Assembly (NCBI GenBank): GCA_009823505.1
Contig: VZQC01011939.1
Coordinates: 1,844,284-1,908,283 of the forward strand
Origin: Rhizomys pruinosus
Lineage: Eukaryota; Chordata; Mammalia; Rodentia; Spalacidae
DNA length: 64,000 bases
Reading direction: 5' to 3'
Shown: piece after piece, positions 49,054 through 59,444 of the stretch
Numbering within the stretch: the stretch's first letter is position 1
Layout: the number at the start of each line of letters is the position of its first letter
Made by a program: the position numbers and the translations under genes
Notes under the pieces: model-generated
The model's input: the letters and a program-made list of their open reading frames with translations, nothing else
Told to the model about the DNA's origin: nothing
The model's database searches: none

Positions 49054-49583
49054 GGGATGATGAATCCTATGGGGAGCCTGAGGAGACATTGATGTCCTTG
49101 GAATGACTAGGACTGCCAGGACAGGACAATGAGGACTGGGGCAACTTTGAGGCCTGGGAGGTTGGCGAGGCCTGAGGAACAGTGAAACCTGTGGGGAAGG
49201 CCAGGCAGGCCTGTGGGACCGTGAGTTCTGAGATGGAAGGTAGTGTGGCAAGGCCTGTGGGAGGCAGTGGGGTATTGAGAGAATTGAGACTACTTGGTCT
49301 CCAGGCCTGCAGCTTGCTGGCTCCATGACCCAAAATGGGGCACTGCTACCTGCCATGTCAACACCTTGGGTACCACAGAGTAAAAGATGATGTCCTGTGC
49401 TGCTGCTGATGGCTTAGGGGCAGCTATGACTTGGTGGGTTTTATAGGGCCCAAGGAAGAGGGGCAGGAATACGATGTATCATTGCTCTAGGTTTATGATT
49501 GGAGAATTACCACCTAGGCTTCTGACCTAAACGAATTCTTCCTTCCATGCCCACGGTGTGCTGATGCCTAACTTGAAGTGAAC

Positions 49584-50176
49584 AGAAAACAGCCAGGACA
49601 TATCTCTCCCTGTCCTGGGCTGGTGGAATTGGCTTGTGGAGGCCCAGGCCCTGCCTGGGCAGGACTGCCTGGACCTTGGACTCCTCTACCTCATCTCAAG
49701 AGTGTGAAGTTCAGCAAGTCAACCCTTGAGTGTCACTTATCCTCACTATAAACTGTACCCCAGATTTCCCCCACCTCAGAGAGTAAAGAGGATTTCATGA
49801 GCTAATTGGCATTTCTCCCATAAACTAAGCACCTATCTGAGGTGACTTTCAATATTATACCAAATTTTGAAAGGCTGTACATATAAGCTTTGTCATCATG
49901 AGAATTTAGTATCTTTCAGGGGAAATGGAAGCAAAGGAAAGAGACCAACTTGCCTGAGGGAACTGTAGGGAAGTTAGATTTACTCAGCCTGTATGGGGGA
50001 GATTGCAAATACTTGAATATGAAACCCAAAGAACTCACTTTTACAGCTGGCGAAGTAGCTTCATTGGTGCCTTGTTAGAGTGGAGGAAGCTCTGGGTTGG
50101 GTGTCAAGCAACACATAAACTGAGGGCCTGTATTCCCAGCATATGATAGGTGGAGAGAAGCGTCAAAGTTTCACAG
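49584..50176. other. No gene seen
   Basis: Unique-looking sequence continuing from the right duplicate; no repeat recognised. Confidence 0.5.
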
Positions 50177-50410
50177 TTGGGGCTGGAGAGATTGCTTAGT
50201 GGTTAAGAGCACAGACTGCTCTTGCAGAGAACCTGGATTCGATCCCCAGCACCCACATGGTGGCTGAGAACCGTCTTTAACTCCAGTTCCAGGGGAATCC
50301 CACACACTCTTTTGACCTCCACACCATTCCACATCACGGGTGCACAAACCGACATGCAGAAAGTACATTCACACACATAAAAATAAATAAAAGTTTTAAA
50401 AAACATTTTA
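50177..50410 (+). repeat. B2 SINE
   Basis: GGGGCTGGAGAGATTGCTTA start, B-box GGATTCGATCCCC, single-copy 17-bp segment, A-rich tail. The flanks share AAGTTTCACAGT. Confidence 0.94.
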
Positions 50411-51330
50411 AAAAACTTTCTAAAAAAGTTTCACAGTCATCTTTAGTATGTAGCAAGTTTCAGGTAGGTTGGACTACCTGAAACACACATAAAACTTTCA
50501 GGTTTAGTATGAGCACTCAGGGTGTCTGGAGTGGGCAGTGTAGTAAACCTCAAGTTGAAATGTGGGAAGGGGAATTGAAGAGTCCAGTCAAGGAAAGATT
50601 TCAAGTTTAGATCAAGGTACAGAACAAAAATATCATGAGGAACACCCTAAAATAGAAAAACAAAAGTGCATTAGAGAGGGAGCTTTATGGGTGGTGAGAA
50701 TGTGAGTTTTGGGTACAATCAGAAAGAAAAATTAATCTCAAGTACAAGTGGTTCTCACTTGTGCCACTACATGAGATATGGCATACAAGCCATAGCTAAG
50801 CCACTAAAGATGGACATGAGCAAGACTTGTAGGTAGGGTGTTAGAGAGAAGCTTTAAACTTTTGTTTGTACGTAAGTCTGTGTCCCACATATTTGCAGGT
50901 GCTTATTTAAGCCAGAATGGGACTCAGATCAATTGGAGCTGAAGTTAAAGGTGGTTGTGTGCCATGCAATGTCGATGTTGGGTAATGAAAGATAGGAAGC
51001 AAGGAAGGAAGGAAGAAAGGAGAAGAAATGAGACAACAAAGGAAACTACTCATGAAATGATGAAGCAGCTCACAGAATCGGAGAGAAAATTTCAGTACCA
51101 ATGCCTTCTAGCACCGATTTTTGATGAGAATATTCAAAGAATTCAATCAACAACATCAGGAAATAAGTAACTGCCTCCAAAACTATAAAGGAGGTTATTA
51201 ATAGAAAACAGAAAAATGTGTAGGTACAACTTAAAAGGTGTTCAACATTCTTACCTCAAAGAGAAATGCCAATTGAAACACCTTTATGATTGCATCTCAC
51301 CCAACTCACAATGGCAACCATCAAGAATAC
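50411..51330. repeat. Mixed old repeat sequence
   Basis: About 50858-50970 resembles an old minus-strand B2/B3 (CTGTGTCCCACATATTTGCA; GGAGCTGAAGTTAAAGGTGG). 51000-51020 is GGAA-rich. About 51225-51330 resembles a plus-strand L1 ORF2 piece (GAAATGCCAATTGAAACACC; CTCACAATGGCAACCATCAA). No gene is seen. Confidence 0.45.
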
Positions 51331-51337
51331 CAAGACC

Positions 51338-51478
51338 AAGCAAGGTGTGGTGGTGAAAGACTTTAATACCAGCACTGGGGAGGCAGAGGCATGTGGATCT
51401 GTGGGAGTTTAGGGACAGCATTGTCTACATAGAGAGTTCCAGAACAGCTGGGGTTATAGAAAGACCAAATAAAATAAA
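51338..51478 (+). repeat. Diverged B1 SINE
   Basis: AGCAAGGTGTGGTGGTGAAA, ACTGGGGAGGCAGAGGCATG and AGAGTTCCAGAACAGCTGGG, tail AATAAAATAAA. Confidence 0.85.
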
Positions 51479-51507
51479 ATAAAGTAACAGTAACAAAAAG
51501 TTCCCTT

Positions 51508-51652
51508 GGGGCTGGCCTTTAATTCTAGCACTTGGGAGGCAGAGGCAGGTAGATTTTTGTGAGTCCAAGGCCAGCCTGGTCTACAGAGTGAGTCCCAGGA
51601 CAGCTGGGGCTACAGGGAGACCCTGTCTCGAAAAGACCAAAAAAAAAAGTTC
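51508..51652 (+). repeat. B1 SINE, 5' end missing
   Basis: GGCTGGCCTTTAATTCTAGC, AGGCCAGCCTGGTCTACAGA and GACCCTGTCTCGAAAAGACC, A tail. The flanks share AAGTTCCCTTGGGG (about 51499 and 51647). Confidence 0.92.
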
Positions 51653-51754
51653 CCTTGGGGTTGTGGGAAAATGGGAACTATTTTTTACAATGTATATTTT
51701 TGTAGATTTCATATGATGCATTTTAATCATATTTAGACCTCCCCCAATCTTCAG

Positions 51755-52499
51755 AGAGAAACCTTATAAATATCAGGATTTTGACAATTCCTTTTCTCTG
51801 AACTCAGGACTTAGAAGGTGTAACAGAATTCATACTGGAGAAAAACCATACAAATGTGAAAACTGGGAAAAGGGCTTTACCTATCTTTTGAATCTTAGAA
51901 AATGTCATAGAATTCATACTGGAGAAAAACCTTACAAATGTGAAAACTGTGAAAAGTCTTTTACCCAACTTTCAACTCTTAGAGAACATCATAGATTTCA
52001 TACTGGAGAAAAACCTTACAAATGTGAAACCTGTGAAAATGGTTTTACCTATCTTTTGAATCTTAGAAAACATCATAGAATTCATACTGGAGAAAAACCT
52101 TACAAATGTGAAAACTGTGAAAAGTCTTTTACCCAACTTTCAACTCTTAGACAACATCGTAGATTTCATACTGGAGAAAAAGCTTACAAATGTGAAAACT
52201 GTGAAAATGGTTTTACCTATCTTTTGAATCTTACAAAACATCATAGAATTCATATTGGAGAAAAACCTTACAAATGTGAAAACTGTGAAAAGTCTTTTAA
52301 CCAACTTTCAACTCTTAGAGAACATCGTAGAATTCATACTGGAGAAAAACCTTACAAATGTGAAAACTGTGAAAAAGGTTTTACCCAAATTTCAACGTTT
52401 AGAAAACATCAGAGAATTCATACTGAAGAAAAACTTTACAAATGTGAAAACTGTGAAAACTGCTTTAACCAATATTCACATCTTAGAAAACACTGTTGA
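51755..52499 (+). pseudogene. Orphan C2H2 zinc-finger array exon
   Basis: The frame is open from about 51755 to a TGA at 52497-52499. It starts with the same degenerate finger as the 29.5 kb gene (YKYQDFDNSFSLNSGLRRCN). A finger with Cys to Trp (YKCENWEKGF) follows, then about eight fingers. Two types alternate, FTYLLNL and FTQLSTL, three times, which is a 168-bp two-finger unit. The array ends with FTQISTF and FNQYSHL. The stop falls where an Arg codon (CGA) would be, so the array is cut, and homology continues to about 52590. No KRAB exon lies upstream on this strand. It is a duplicated terminal exon. Confidence 0.85.
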
Positions 52500-52605
52500 A
52501 TTTATGCTGGAGAAAAAACTTAGAAATGTGCCCATTGAAGTGTTTTACCCAACTTTCAAGACTTGAATACATCAGAAAATTCATCTCTGATTTTGTTAAT
52601 TTGGG

Positions 52606-52676
<71 letters not shown>

Positions 52677-52677
52677 T
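52606..52677. repeat. (CTTT)18 microsatellite
   Basis: About 72 bases of uninterrupted CTTT units immediately 3' of the finger array. Polypyrimidine on this strand. Confidence 0.98.
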
Positions 52678-52867
52678 GGATTTTCTCTTGCTTTCATTCA
52701 TGCATTCATTCACTGGGGCTAAGGGTCTCTCTACCTTGTTTAGCACTTCAAAAAAAAAGTAGCTTCAAGATCCCCCCCTCCTTGGATTCTAGTTTCTGAA
52801 TTTATTTCAGCTTGTAGGTTTGGGCTTGATTTGTTCTGGTCTTTCCAGAGTCTTAAGTTGTACTCTT

Positions 52868-53025
52868 CATTTTTTTTTTGGTCTTTTAGAGACAGGGTCT
52901 CCCTGTAGCCCCAGCTGTCCTGGAACTCACTCTGTAGGCCAGGCTGGCCTTGAACTCACAGAGATCCCCCTGCCTCTGCTTCCTGAGTGCTATGATTAAA
53001 GGTGTGAGCCACCATGCCTGGCATT
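52868..53025 (-). repeat. B1 SINE
   Basis: Reverse-complement B1: GAGACAGGGTCTCCCTGTAG, CCAGGCTGGCCTTGAACTCA, ATTAAAGGTGTGAGCCACCA. The flanks share TTAAGTTGTACTCTT. Confidence 0.95.
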
Positions 53026-53073
53026 TAAGTTGTACTCTTAAGTCATTTCCATGTTCTCTTTCTGAATCCTTTT

Positions 53074-53232
53074 ATTTTTTTTTTTGTTTTGTTTTGTTTT
53101 GTTTCGTCTGTTTGAGACAGGGCATCCCTGTAGCACCCACTGGCTTGGAACTCACTATATAAGCCAGCCTGACCTTGAATTTACAGAGATCTGCCTGCCT
53201 CTGCCTCCCAATGCTTGCATTAAAGTTGTGTA
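53074..53232 (-). repeat. Diverged B1 SINE
   Basis: Reverse-complement B1 with a (TTTTG)n tail, GAGACAGGGCATCCCTGTAG, GCCAGCCTGACCTTGAATTT and CTGCCTCTGCCTCCCAATGC. Confidence 0.9.
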
Positions 53233-53235
53233 TAA

Positions 53236-54455
53236 TATCACTGACCTTCTTTTGGATGTTTCTAATGTAGCCAAAAATAGCTATAAACTCCCCTGTTAGG
53301 ACTGTTTTTATGGTGTCTCAGAGGTTTTATTTTATTTTATTCTCATGTCCACTTCACCTGTAACACTTTTATTTCTTTCTTAATTTCTACTTTGATCCAT
53401 TCCTCATTGAGAAGTGTGTTGCTTAATCTTGCTGGATTCGTGTACAGCTTCTTTTCCTGCAGTTAAGCTTTATTGCACTGTGGCAAATAGAATTATTTCA
53501 ATTTTTGTATTTGTTGAGGGTTTTTATTGTCCAAAAAGTTAGTTAGTTTTATAAAATATTTTGCATGGGTTGCTGAGTAGACAGCATATTCTTTGTCACT
53601 TGGGTAGAATATCAAAGATGTCTGCTAGGTCCATTTCATGTAAGACATCATTTAATTCAGATGTCCTTCTGTTTACTCTGTCCAGTTTACCTGTCTAATG
53701 AAGATAATGGGGTATTAAATCCACCTATTATTACTAAGTTGGGACTACTCTGTGTTTTATAGTTGTGGACTACTGTTTTTATGAATGTGGATGCTCCAGA
53801 GTTTCATGCATGTATTAGAATGAAGTACCCCTTTTTTCTCTCCTCAGTAGATTTAATTTGAAGTCACTTTTGTCAGATGTTAGAATTGCAAAACAGTCTT
53901 CCTTCTTAGAGCCATTTGCTTGAAATATTTTTTCTATCCTTTCACTCTAGGTGCTATCTATCCTTGAAAGTGAAATGACTTTCTTGAAGACAACAAAAAG
54001 ACAGGTTTTGTTTCCTGATCTTTTCCTTTGAGTGGGGAGTGGAGGCCACTGGTACTTGTAAGTATTATTGAAAGATATGTTTTGGATACTCTCATTTTAA
54101 TGTCATTGTTTTGTGGTCCTATTTTGTATTTTTGTTACTACACATTTCTTTGTTTACTTTCTATACCTCTTTGATATACTCATTCCTCTTTTTGGTCCTT
54201 TATATTTCTTGGAGTATTCTCTGCAGTGCTGTTTTAGTGCATATGAATTCTTTCAGTATATTCATGTTATGAAAATAATTCTTTTCCCCTTTGACCGTGA
54301 TAGATAGTTTTGTTGGATAAAGTATTCTGGATTGGCATCCATGGTCATTTAGAACTCGTGATACTTTGTTCCAGGCTCTTCTGCTTTCATAGTTTCCATT
54401 GAAAAATCAGCTCTACTTCTGGTGAGTTTTCCTTTGTATGTAACTTGTTACATTA
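53236..54455 (-). repeat. Old L1 fragment (ORF2 N-terminal part to ORF1)
   Basis: It matches the minus-strand L1 at 12.1-13.4 kb at lower similarity (ATTGCACTGTGG; CATTTAATTCAGATGTC; TTGGATAAAGTATTCTGGAT against TGGATAAAATATTCTGGGTT). It contains no long frame. It represents an older L1 generation. Confidence 0.8.
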
Positions 54456-55090
54456 ATAGGAGGCATGGGCTGTTTCAGACAGGTCAGGAGCAAGTAGTCT
54501 GAATTAGGAGGTAGTCACTGTCCAGAGATCTGAGGCAGAGGTATCAGAGACCACCTGGTTCCAAGGCTGGTAGGGGATAGCAGGGGGGCAGGCAAGCAGA
54601 AGGGAAAAGAGAGACAGACATGGTGGGCAGGATATGACTTACCAGAGTCCTGGTGGAGCATATTGGTCAGGAAGCAGGAGAGATGAGGGGTGGGGCTAGC
54701 ACCTCAAAGGGACTTAGCAATCTATGCTACAGTGTTTAGCTAGTCTGTGTTAGAAAGCTACTTCAGAGATCGGAGGCAGAGGAACTACAGCCCACCTGGG
54801 TCCAAGGGTGGTAGGGAGCTGGGTCTTAGTCAGGTCTTAGTCTTATTTTGTAATTGGGAACTTGAAGTTCTGTTCGTTGTAGAATTTTATTGACAGGGAA
54901 TTTGTATTAATATGATTTTTTGGTGTCTGGCTATTTGGATTAATGATACTTGCTTTCTACCTCACTAAGAAGAAATAATAGTGTGCTTTTACTGGTTTTC
55001 TGGGTTGTATTAGATATATTCCTTTTGAGATGATGTCCATTTGTTAATTACTTCTGTTCTCTTGAATGAAATTTTCTTCCCTATTTGTAT
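54456..55090 (-). repeat. Possible L1 5' monomer-like units
   Basis: A unit beginning CAGAGATCTGAGGCAGAGG at about 54525 recurs as CAGAGATCGGAGGCAGAGG at about 54764, giving a period near 240 bp. It lies at the 5' side of the old minus-strand L1, so it may be its promoter monomers. From 54850 to 55090 the sequence is AT-rich and unassigned. Confidence 0.45.
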
Positions 55091-55315
55091 ACCACATTCT
55101 CTAACATAAATTTATCTCAGGCTGAAACAGGGTCTCACATTTAGATCAAGGTAATCAAAGGATACTCACGAGGCAGAATTGGGTCTCTCCAGAGACAAAT
55201 GTATGGATAAATTATGTAATCTCAAGGAACAATTGTACATACAAGTAGGTAATTAAATGGAGACAGTGCATTATATATAATAGCTGATATGTATGTATTT
55301 TATATGTATATCAGG

Positions 55316-55351
<36 letters not shown>

Positions 55352-56460
55352 NATAGACCACCTGGGTTCAAGGCTGGTAGGGGGCAGCATGGGGGCAGGC
55401 AAGCAGAAGGGAAAAGAGAGACAGACATGGTGGGCAGGATATGACTTACCAGAGTCCTTGTGGGGCATATTGGTCCGGATAGCAGGAGAGATGAGTGGGG
55501 GACTTAGCACCTCAAAGGGATTGCAATCTTCTCAGTGTTTAGCTAGCGTGTTTAGCAAGCTTTCAGAGATCGGAGGCGAGGAACTAACCCCCTGGGTTCC
55601 AGGGTTGGTAGGGAAGCTGGGGTCTCGTCAGGTCTAGTCTTATTTTGTAATTGGCCATGAAGTCTGTGCGTTGTAGAATTTTATTTGGACAGGGACTGTA
55701 TTAATATGATTGTGGTTGTTTGGCTTTGGTTATGATTATTGTTTTACTTCTTAAGACGAAATAATAGGTGTTTTTTTTAGGTTTCTTGGTTGTATTCGCT
55801 ATATTCTTTTGGATGCGTCCATTGTTAATTATTGTTCTTTGCAATGAAATTTTCCTTTCATTGTTATACCACATTCTTAACCTAGAATTTATAGGTGATG
55901 AAATATGATGAGTACGGTGTTGGGAGATATAGATGAAGTAAGATGCAAGTGGATAGCTATCTGTACGTGACGGTGTGGTAGAGAGGCGGCATATCAGCTT
56001 GCTCGATTTGGCCATGATCTGCAGTATAGTTGCCGATGCGAGGATATCTACTAGTCACCGAGGACGGACTCTAGGAATCGTTATTTAGGGAGCTAGGAAC
56101 TCTACATTGCCCGAATGAGGATAAGCTGCTTGTGCGCTGGTGCTGCTCTTCAGCATGCTCGAGAGCTGGGCAGAAGTAAGACCGTGGTGGTAATGGGAGG
56201 CGTGACTCGTAGCCGCAGCCACTGTGCTTCATGTTCGCTCGCAGGACACGAGCTGAGGTCCCGTGGCAGAGAGCCTCCAGAAGACGAGCATTTCAGGAGC
56301 GTGCAGCACAGTTTCGCTCAGGCGGGAGTTTGAGGCTAGTAGGTAATTAAAGTGGAGATCAGTGCATTATAATAATAGCTGATATATGTATTTTATTGTT
56401 TATCGGTTTATATTCATATAATATATAATATATATATATATATATTATCTATTCTTATAT
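54549..56460. repeat. Direct duplication across an N, second copy noisy
   Basis: 54549-55351 is repeated after the N at 55352 as 55353-56460. The first 90 bases of copy 2 are almost identical. After that it is riddled with single-base deletions and substitutions. The first part of copy 1 also contains old L1 3' sequence (about 55120-55290) like that at 32.2 kb, and a (TA)n run up to the N. The error pattern looks like uncorrected long-read sequence at a contig edge. Confidence 0.85.
55905..56335. other. CpG-rich 0.43-kb block inside the noisy duplicate
   Basis: It replaces about 125 bp of copy 1 (about 55118-55243) by about 430 bp. It contains about 25 CpG dinucleotides, whereas neighbouring kilobases have only a few. 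I recognise no gene, repeat or vector in it. A 72-codon plus-strand frame (56115-56333) has no familiar motif. Confidence 0.6.
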
Positions 56461-56501
56461 ATAATACCTATATCATATATTAGATATAGGCACATGTATA
56501 T

Positions 56502-57560
56502 ATGTTGTGGGAAAACTTAGTTAAGATGGGTCGTCCAGGAATTAAGTGAGTCCCATCCACAAATCTCGGTAGCTTACCCACAACTGGCGCCCAATGTGGG
56601 GCAGGAGGAAACCTTGACAACTTAGGTATGCATAGCCCTAAATCTTGCCTTTTTCTTCTATTTCTTTTATCTCTCCTGATATCTATCTTTTGTGGTGGAG
56701 CTGTCTTTCCTGCTGGTTTCAGTGGATGGGACAATGATCTGAGAACATGTGGCTTTTTTCATGCGGAGGAAAGCAGCCTGGCTCTGATTTGGTTCAGAAG
56801 GAGCACCCAATGCCTTCCAGGAATGTGCCTCCTGGCATGGTCACTTCAGGCTATAAAAGCCAGTGATCTCAAGGGTGAAATTAATATTAAGGCTTATCAG
56901 CCATGCATGGCCTTGAAACAATTTTTCATATTTCTACAGGTCAGAAAAACTTTCTGATTTTAAATTCCACCCCTCAAAGAAAGACTTCATCTCCTTCTGT
57001 GAAGAACCAGTTTCTCAAGTTCGGTTCCAACCTTAACTTGTTCATATGTAAATTTTCTCCTTGTACCTCTCCTCCACCTGAGCACACATCTTTCTGTTGC
57101 AAATTAAGGCCTTTCATGGGCACCACCCTACCAAGTTGTATCACTTAAGTAATTCAAATCCATTTCATCATGCTTAACTTAAAGTGTAATATTTTTACTT
57201 AACCACCAAGTACCCTAGATATCCTTTGAGTAAATATATGTGCAGAGCTAAAATTAATTGGTCGATTTAATTTTATCTTGCTCCTTTTAAATGTGTTTCA
57301 TCTCAAAGATTTTTCTCACAGAATTCTTGATCACATATGGTTTGAACTCTGGCGTGGTTTGAGGTCTGGCGCCATCACTCTCCCTGCTGTGCATGGATAC
57401 CAGCTTTTGGACTGAGCACATTGTATCTAAATCATGCTCTTTAAATTTTGATTTTAGGTAACATTCTTTTGATTTCAGCATTTTGGAAACAAATAGATTT
57501 CTAGCAGAGTTTACAGGCCCTGGAGTTCTAACAAAACAAACTTGCTTCGATAAATTGTCT
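56502..57560 (+). mobile_element. ERV-K-like LTR end, tRNA-Lys primer-binding site and leader remnant
   Basis: An LTR-type end, GCTTACCCACA (to 56582), is followed after AC by TGGCGCCCAATGTGGGGC (56585-56602). That differs by one base from the tRNA-Lys1,2 primer-binding site of betaretroviruses. Upstream LTR sequence is lost in the AT-rich patch. The following 1 kb has a 109-codon plus-strand frame (56628-56957) with a hydrophobic N-terminus, but no gag, pol or env motif is evident. It is a 5' remnant of a provirus and not functional. Confidence 0.65.
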
Positions 57561-57574
57561 TAAAAAATCAACAT

Positions 57575-57809
57575 TTTTTTTTTTTGGTTTTTCTGTTTTT
57601 GTTTTTTTTTATGTTTATGAGTGTACTGTCTGCACGTAGGTCTGTGCACTTGTGTCATGCAATGCCATGGAGGTCAGAAGACGGTGCCAGATTCCCCTGG
57701 AACTGGAGTCAAAGATGGTTTTTAGCCACCATGTGGGTGCTGGGGATTGAACCAGATCCTCTGCAGGAGCAGTCGGTACTCTTAACTGCTAGGCCATCTC
57801 TCCAGCCCC
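57575..57809 (-). repeat. B2 SINE
   Basis: T-rich tail, GTTTATGAGTGTACTGTCTG, single-copy 17-bp segment, GGCCATCTCTCCAGCCCC. The flanks share AAATTGTCTT. Confidence 0.93.
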
Positions 57810-57829
57810 TAAATTGTCTTTTTAAAGGA

Positions 57830-58240
57830 CTGTGTTGGATAGCTTTAGTGTCAACTTGACACACCTGGGTTGAGGGAGCCTCAATTGGGGAATTGGCTCT
57901 ATTGGACTTGCCTGTGGCCACATCTGTGGAGTATTGTCTTGATTGTTGGGCAATGTGGGAGGGCCCAGCCCACTATGGGTGGTGCCACCCTGGGCAGGTT
58001 GTTGTGTACTGAATAAGAAGGCAGGCTTCGCATGGGCCAGGGGAGCAAGCCAGTGAACAGCATTTCTCCATGGCCTGTGCTTCAGCTCCTGCTTCCAGGT
58101 TCCTGCCCTGAGTTCCTGCCTTGGGCTCCTTAAGTGATGAACTGTGACCCAGGAAATGTAAGCTGAATAAACTCTTTCCTCCCCAAGTTGGTGTCAGTCA
58201 GAGTGTTTTGTCATAGCAATGGAAGACAAGTAGAACAAGG
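57830..58240 (+). repeat. Rodent interspersed repeat, copy 2
   Basis: A better-preserved copy of the 45060-45440 element: TGTCAACTTGACACACCTGG, GGGTGGTGCCACCCTGGGCA, GTAAGCTGAATAAACTC (AATAAA), ending GGAAGACAAGTAGAACAA. About 410 bp and non-coding. Confidence 0.7.
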
Positions 58241-59444
58241 ACCATTGGTAAAAGTCTCTTTAACAACATGAATTGATATTTTGATTCAATTTAAATTAGA
58301 ACTTTTTTGAATAAAACTGTTTTATGTTTCTTTAAGTCCATCTTCAGGCTGTGTGTGTGAATAAGTGAATGCAAGTTACTGGTTTTAATTCATTATAATC
58401 CTAAAGGTTTAAATCTAATTAGGAGCTGACTCTAAACAAAATAGATTCAATTCATTAAAAATGTTTGTTTTATACCACTTAGTGTTAACAATTTTTTATT
58501 GGGTTTATAGTATGCATATTATTCAGATTAATGTTAAATTGTTGCTGATTATTGTTAGTAATTGTTATTAATAATTATAGTTATTGTTATTAAATATATT
58601 AAATATAATCATTAATAATTGATAAAAATTCAGTCTAATGATAAATTGTTCATTGTTGTTGACTATTATTTTTGACAATTATTATTCATAATAATTATTA
58701 ATGATTGTTGTGAACAATAATGGTTAACAATAATTATTGATAATTAATAATAATTAATAATGGTTATAATTAATGTAATTATTTTTGTGATTATGGATAA
58801 TTATTATTCTTCCAAAGTCCTTAATAATAAGACAAGATGTATCAGTCCAAGACTACAAACATCTTTGGCCTGTCTACTTTTGGGAATCCTCAATCTTTAG
58901 ATTTATAAATAGCATAGGGACAGTTAGGCTTAGCAGAGGGACAGGTTAGGGTTAATTAATTAGAAGAGACAGGATACAGAAAGAATAGTAAACTTTAGGT
59001 ATAGTTCATTGAAATCAAATGGTTGGAAATGGGCCTAAGAGGTGGCATATGGATCTCAGCTGTTTTAAGAGTTACTAGGACATTTATTGCAATTATATAA
59101 AAATAACCCTATGACAAATTATAAAAATTTCATATTTCTCTTTGAACATCAAACAATATAGCTTTTTCTCTTACAGGTCAACCTAACAAATATTTCTTAT
59201 GTATGTATGTATGTGTGCACACACGTGTGTATGGTTGTGTGTACTTGCATTCTAAGTATATTTTAATGTTAACAGCCATGATACCAGTAAAACATTGCCT
59301 CTGAGTTGGAACGTGGCCCTTCCTTCTGAAGATGCAAATTTATATTAAACAGCCAAACATAATTCAATTTCAACAAAGGTTATGTTATCTATTAAAATTT
59401 TTAAAATAATGTATCTACACTGCCACCTACTGGTTATGCCCTTT
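58241..59444. other. AT-rich intergenic sequence with simple repeats
   Basis: 58480-58810 is very AT-rich, built of ATTGTTATTAATAATTA-type words. 59200-59235 is a TATG/TG/CA simple repeat. No gene or SINE is seen. The last bases before the minisatellite are CCTACTGGTTATGCCC. Confidence 0.7.

Larger units (their letters stand above)
47241..49583. repeat. 0.54-kb direct duplication flanking an ERV end
   Basis: 47241-47782 and 49054-49583 are near-identical direct copies (start GGGATGATGAATCCTATGGG, end CTTGAAGTGAAC) with a 12-bp indel (copy 1 has extra AATGAAGCTTTT) and few substitutions. The left copy ends exactly at the ERV LTR edge. The right copy starts within ERV env sequence and runs on into unique DNA. 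Confidence 0.93.

Noticed and set aside
48793..49356. A 187-codon minus-strand envelope-like gene
   Set aside because: Only the last part is viral. The first half is the duplicated flanking DNA read through, so it is a chance fusion of a retroviral fragment with non-coding sequence.
56115..56333. A 72-codon plus-strand gene in the CpG-rich block
   Set aside because: The block appears to be unreliable sequence and the translation has no known motif.
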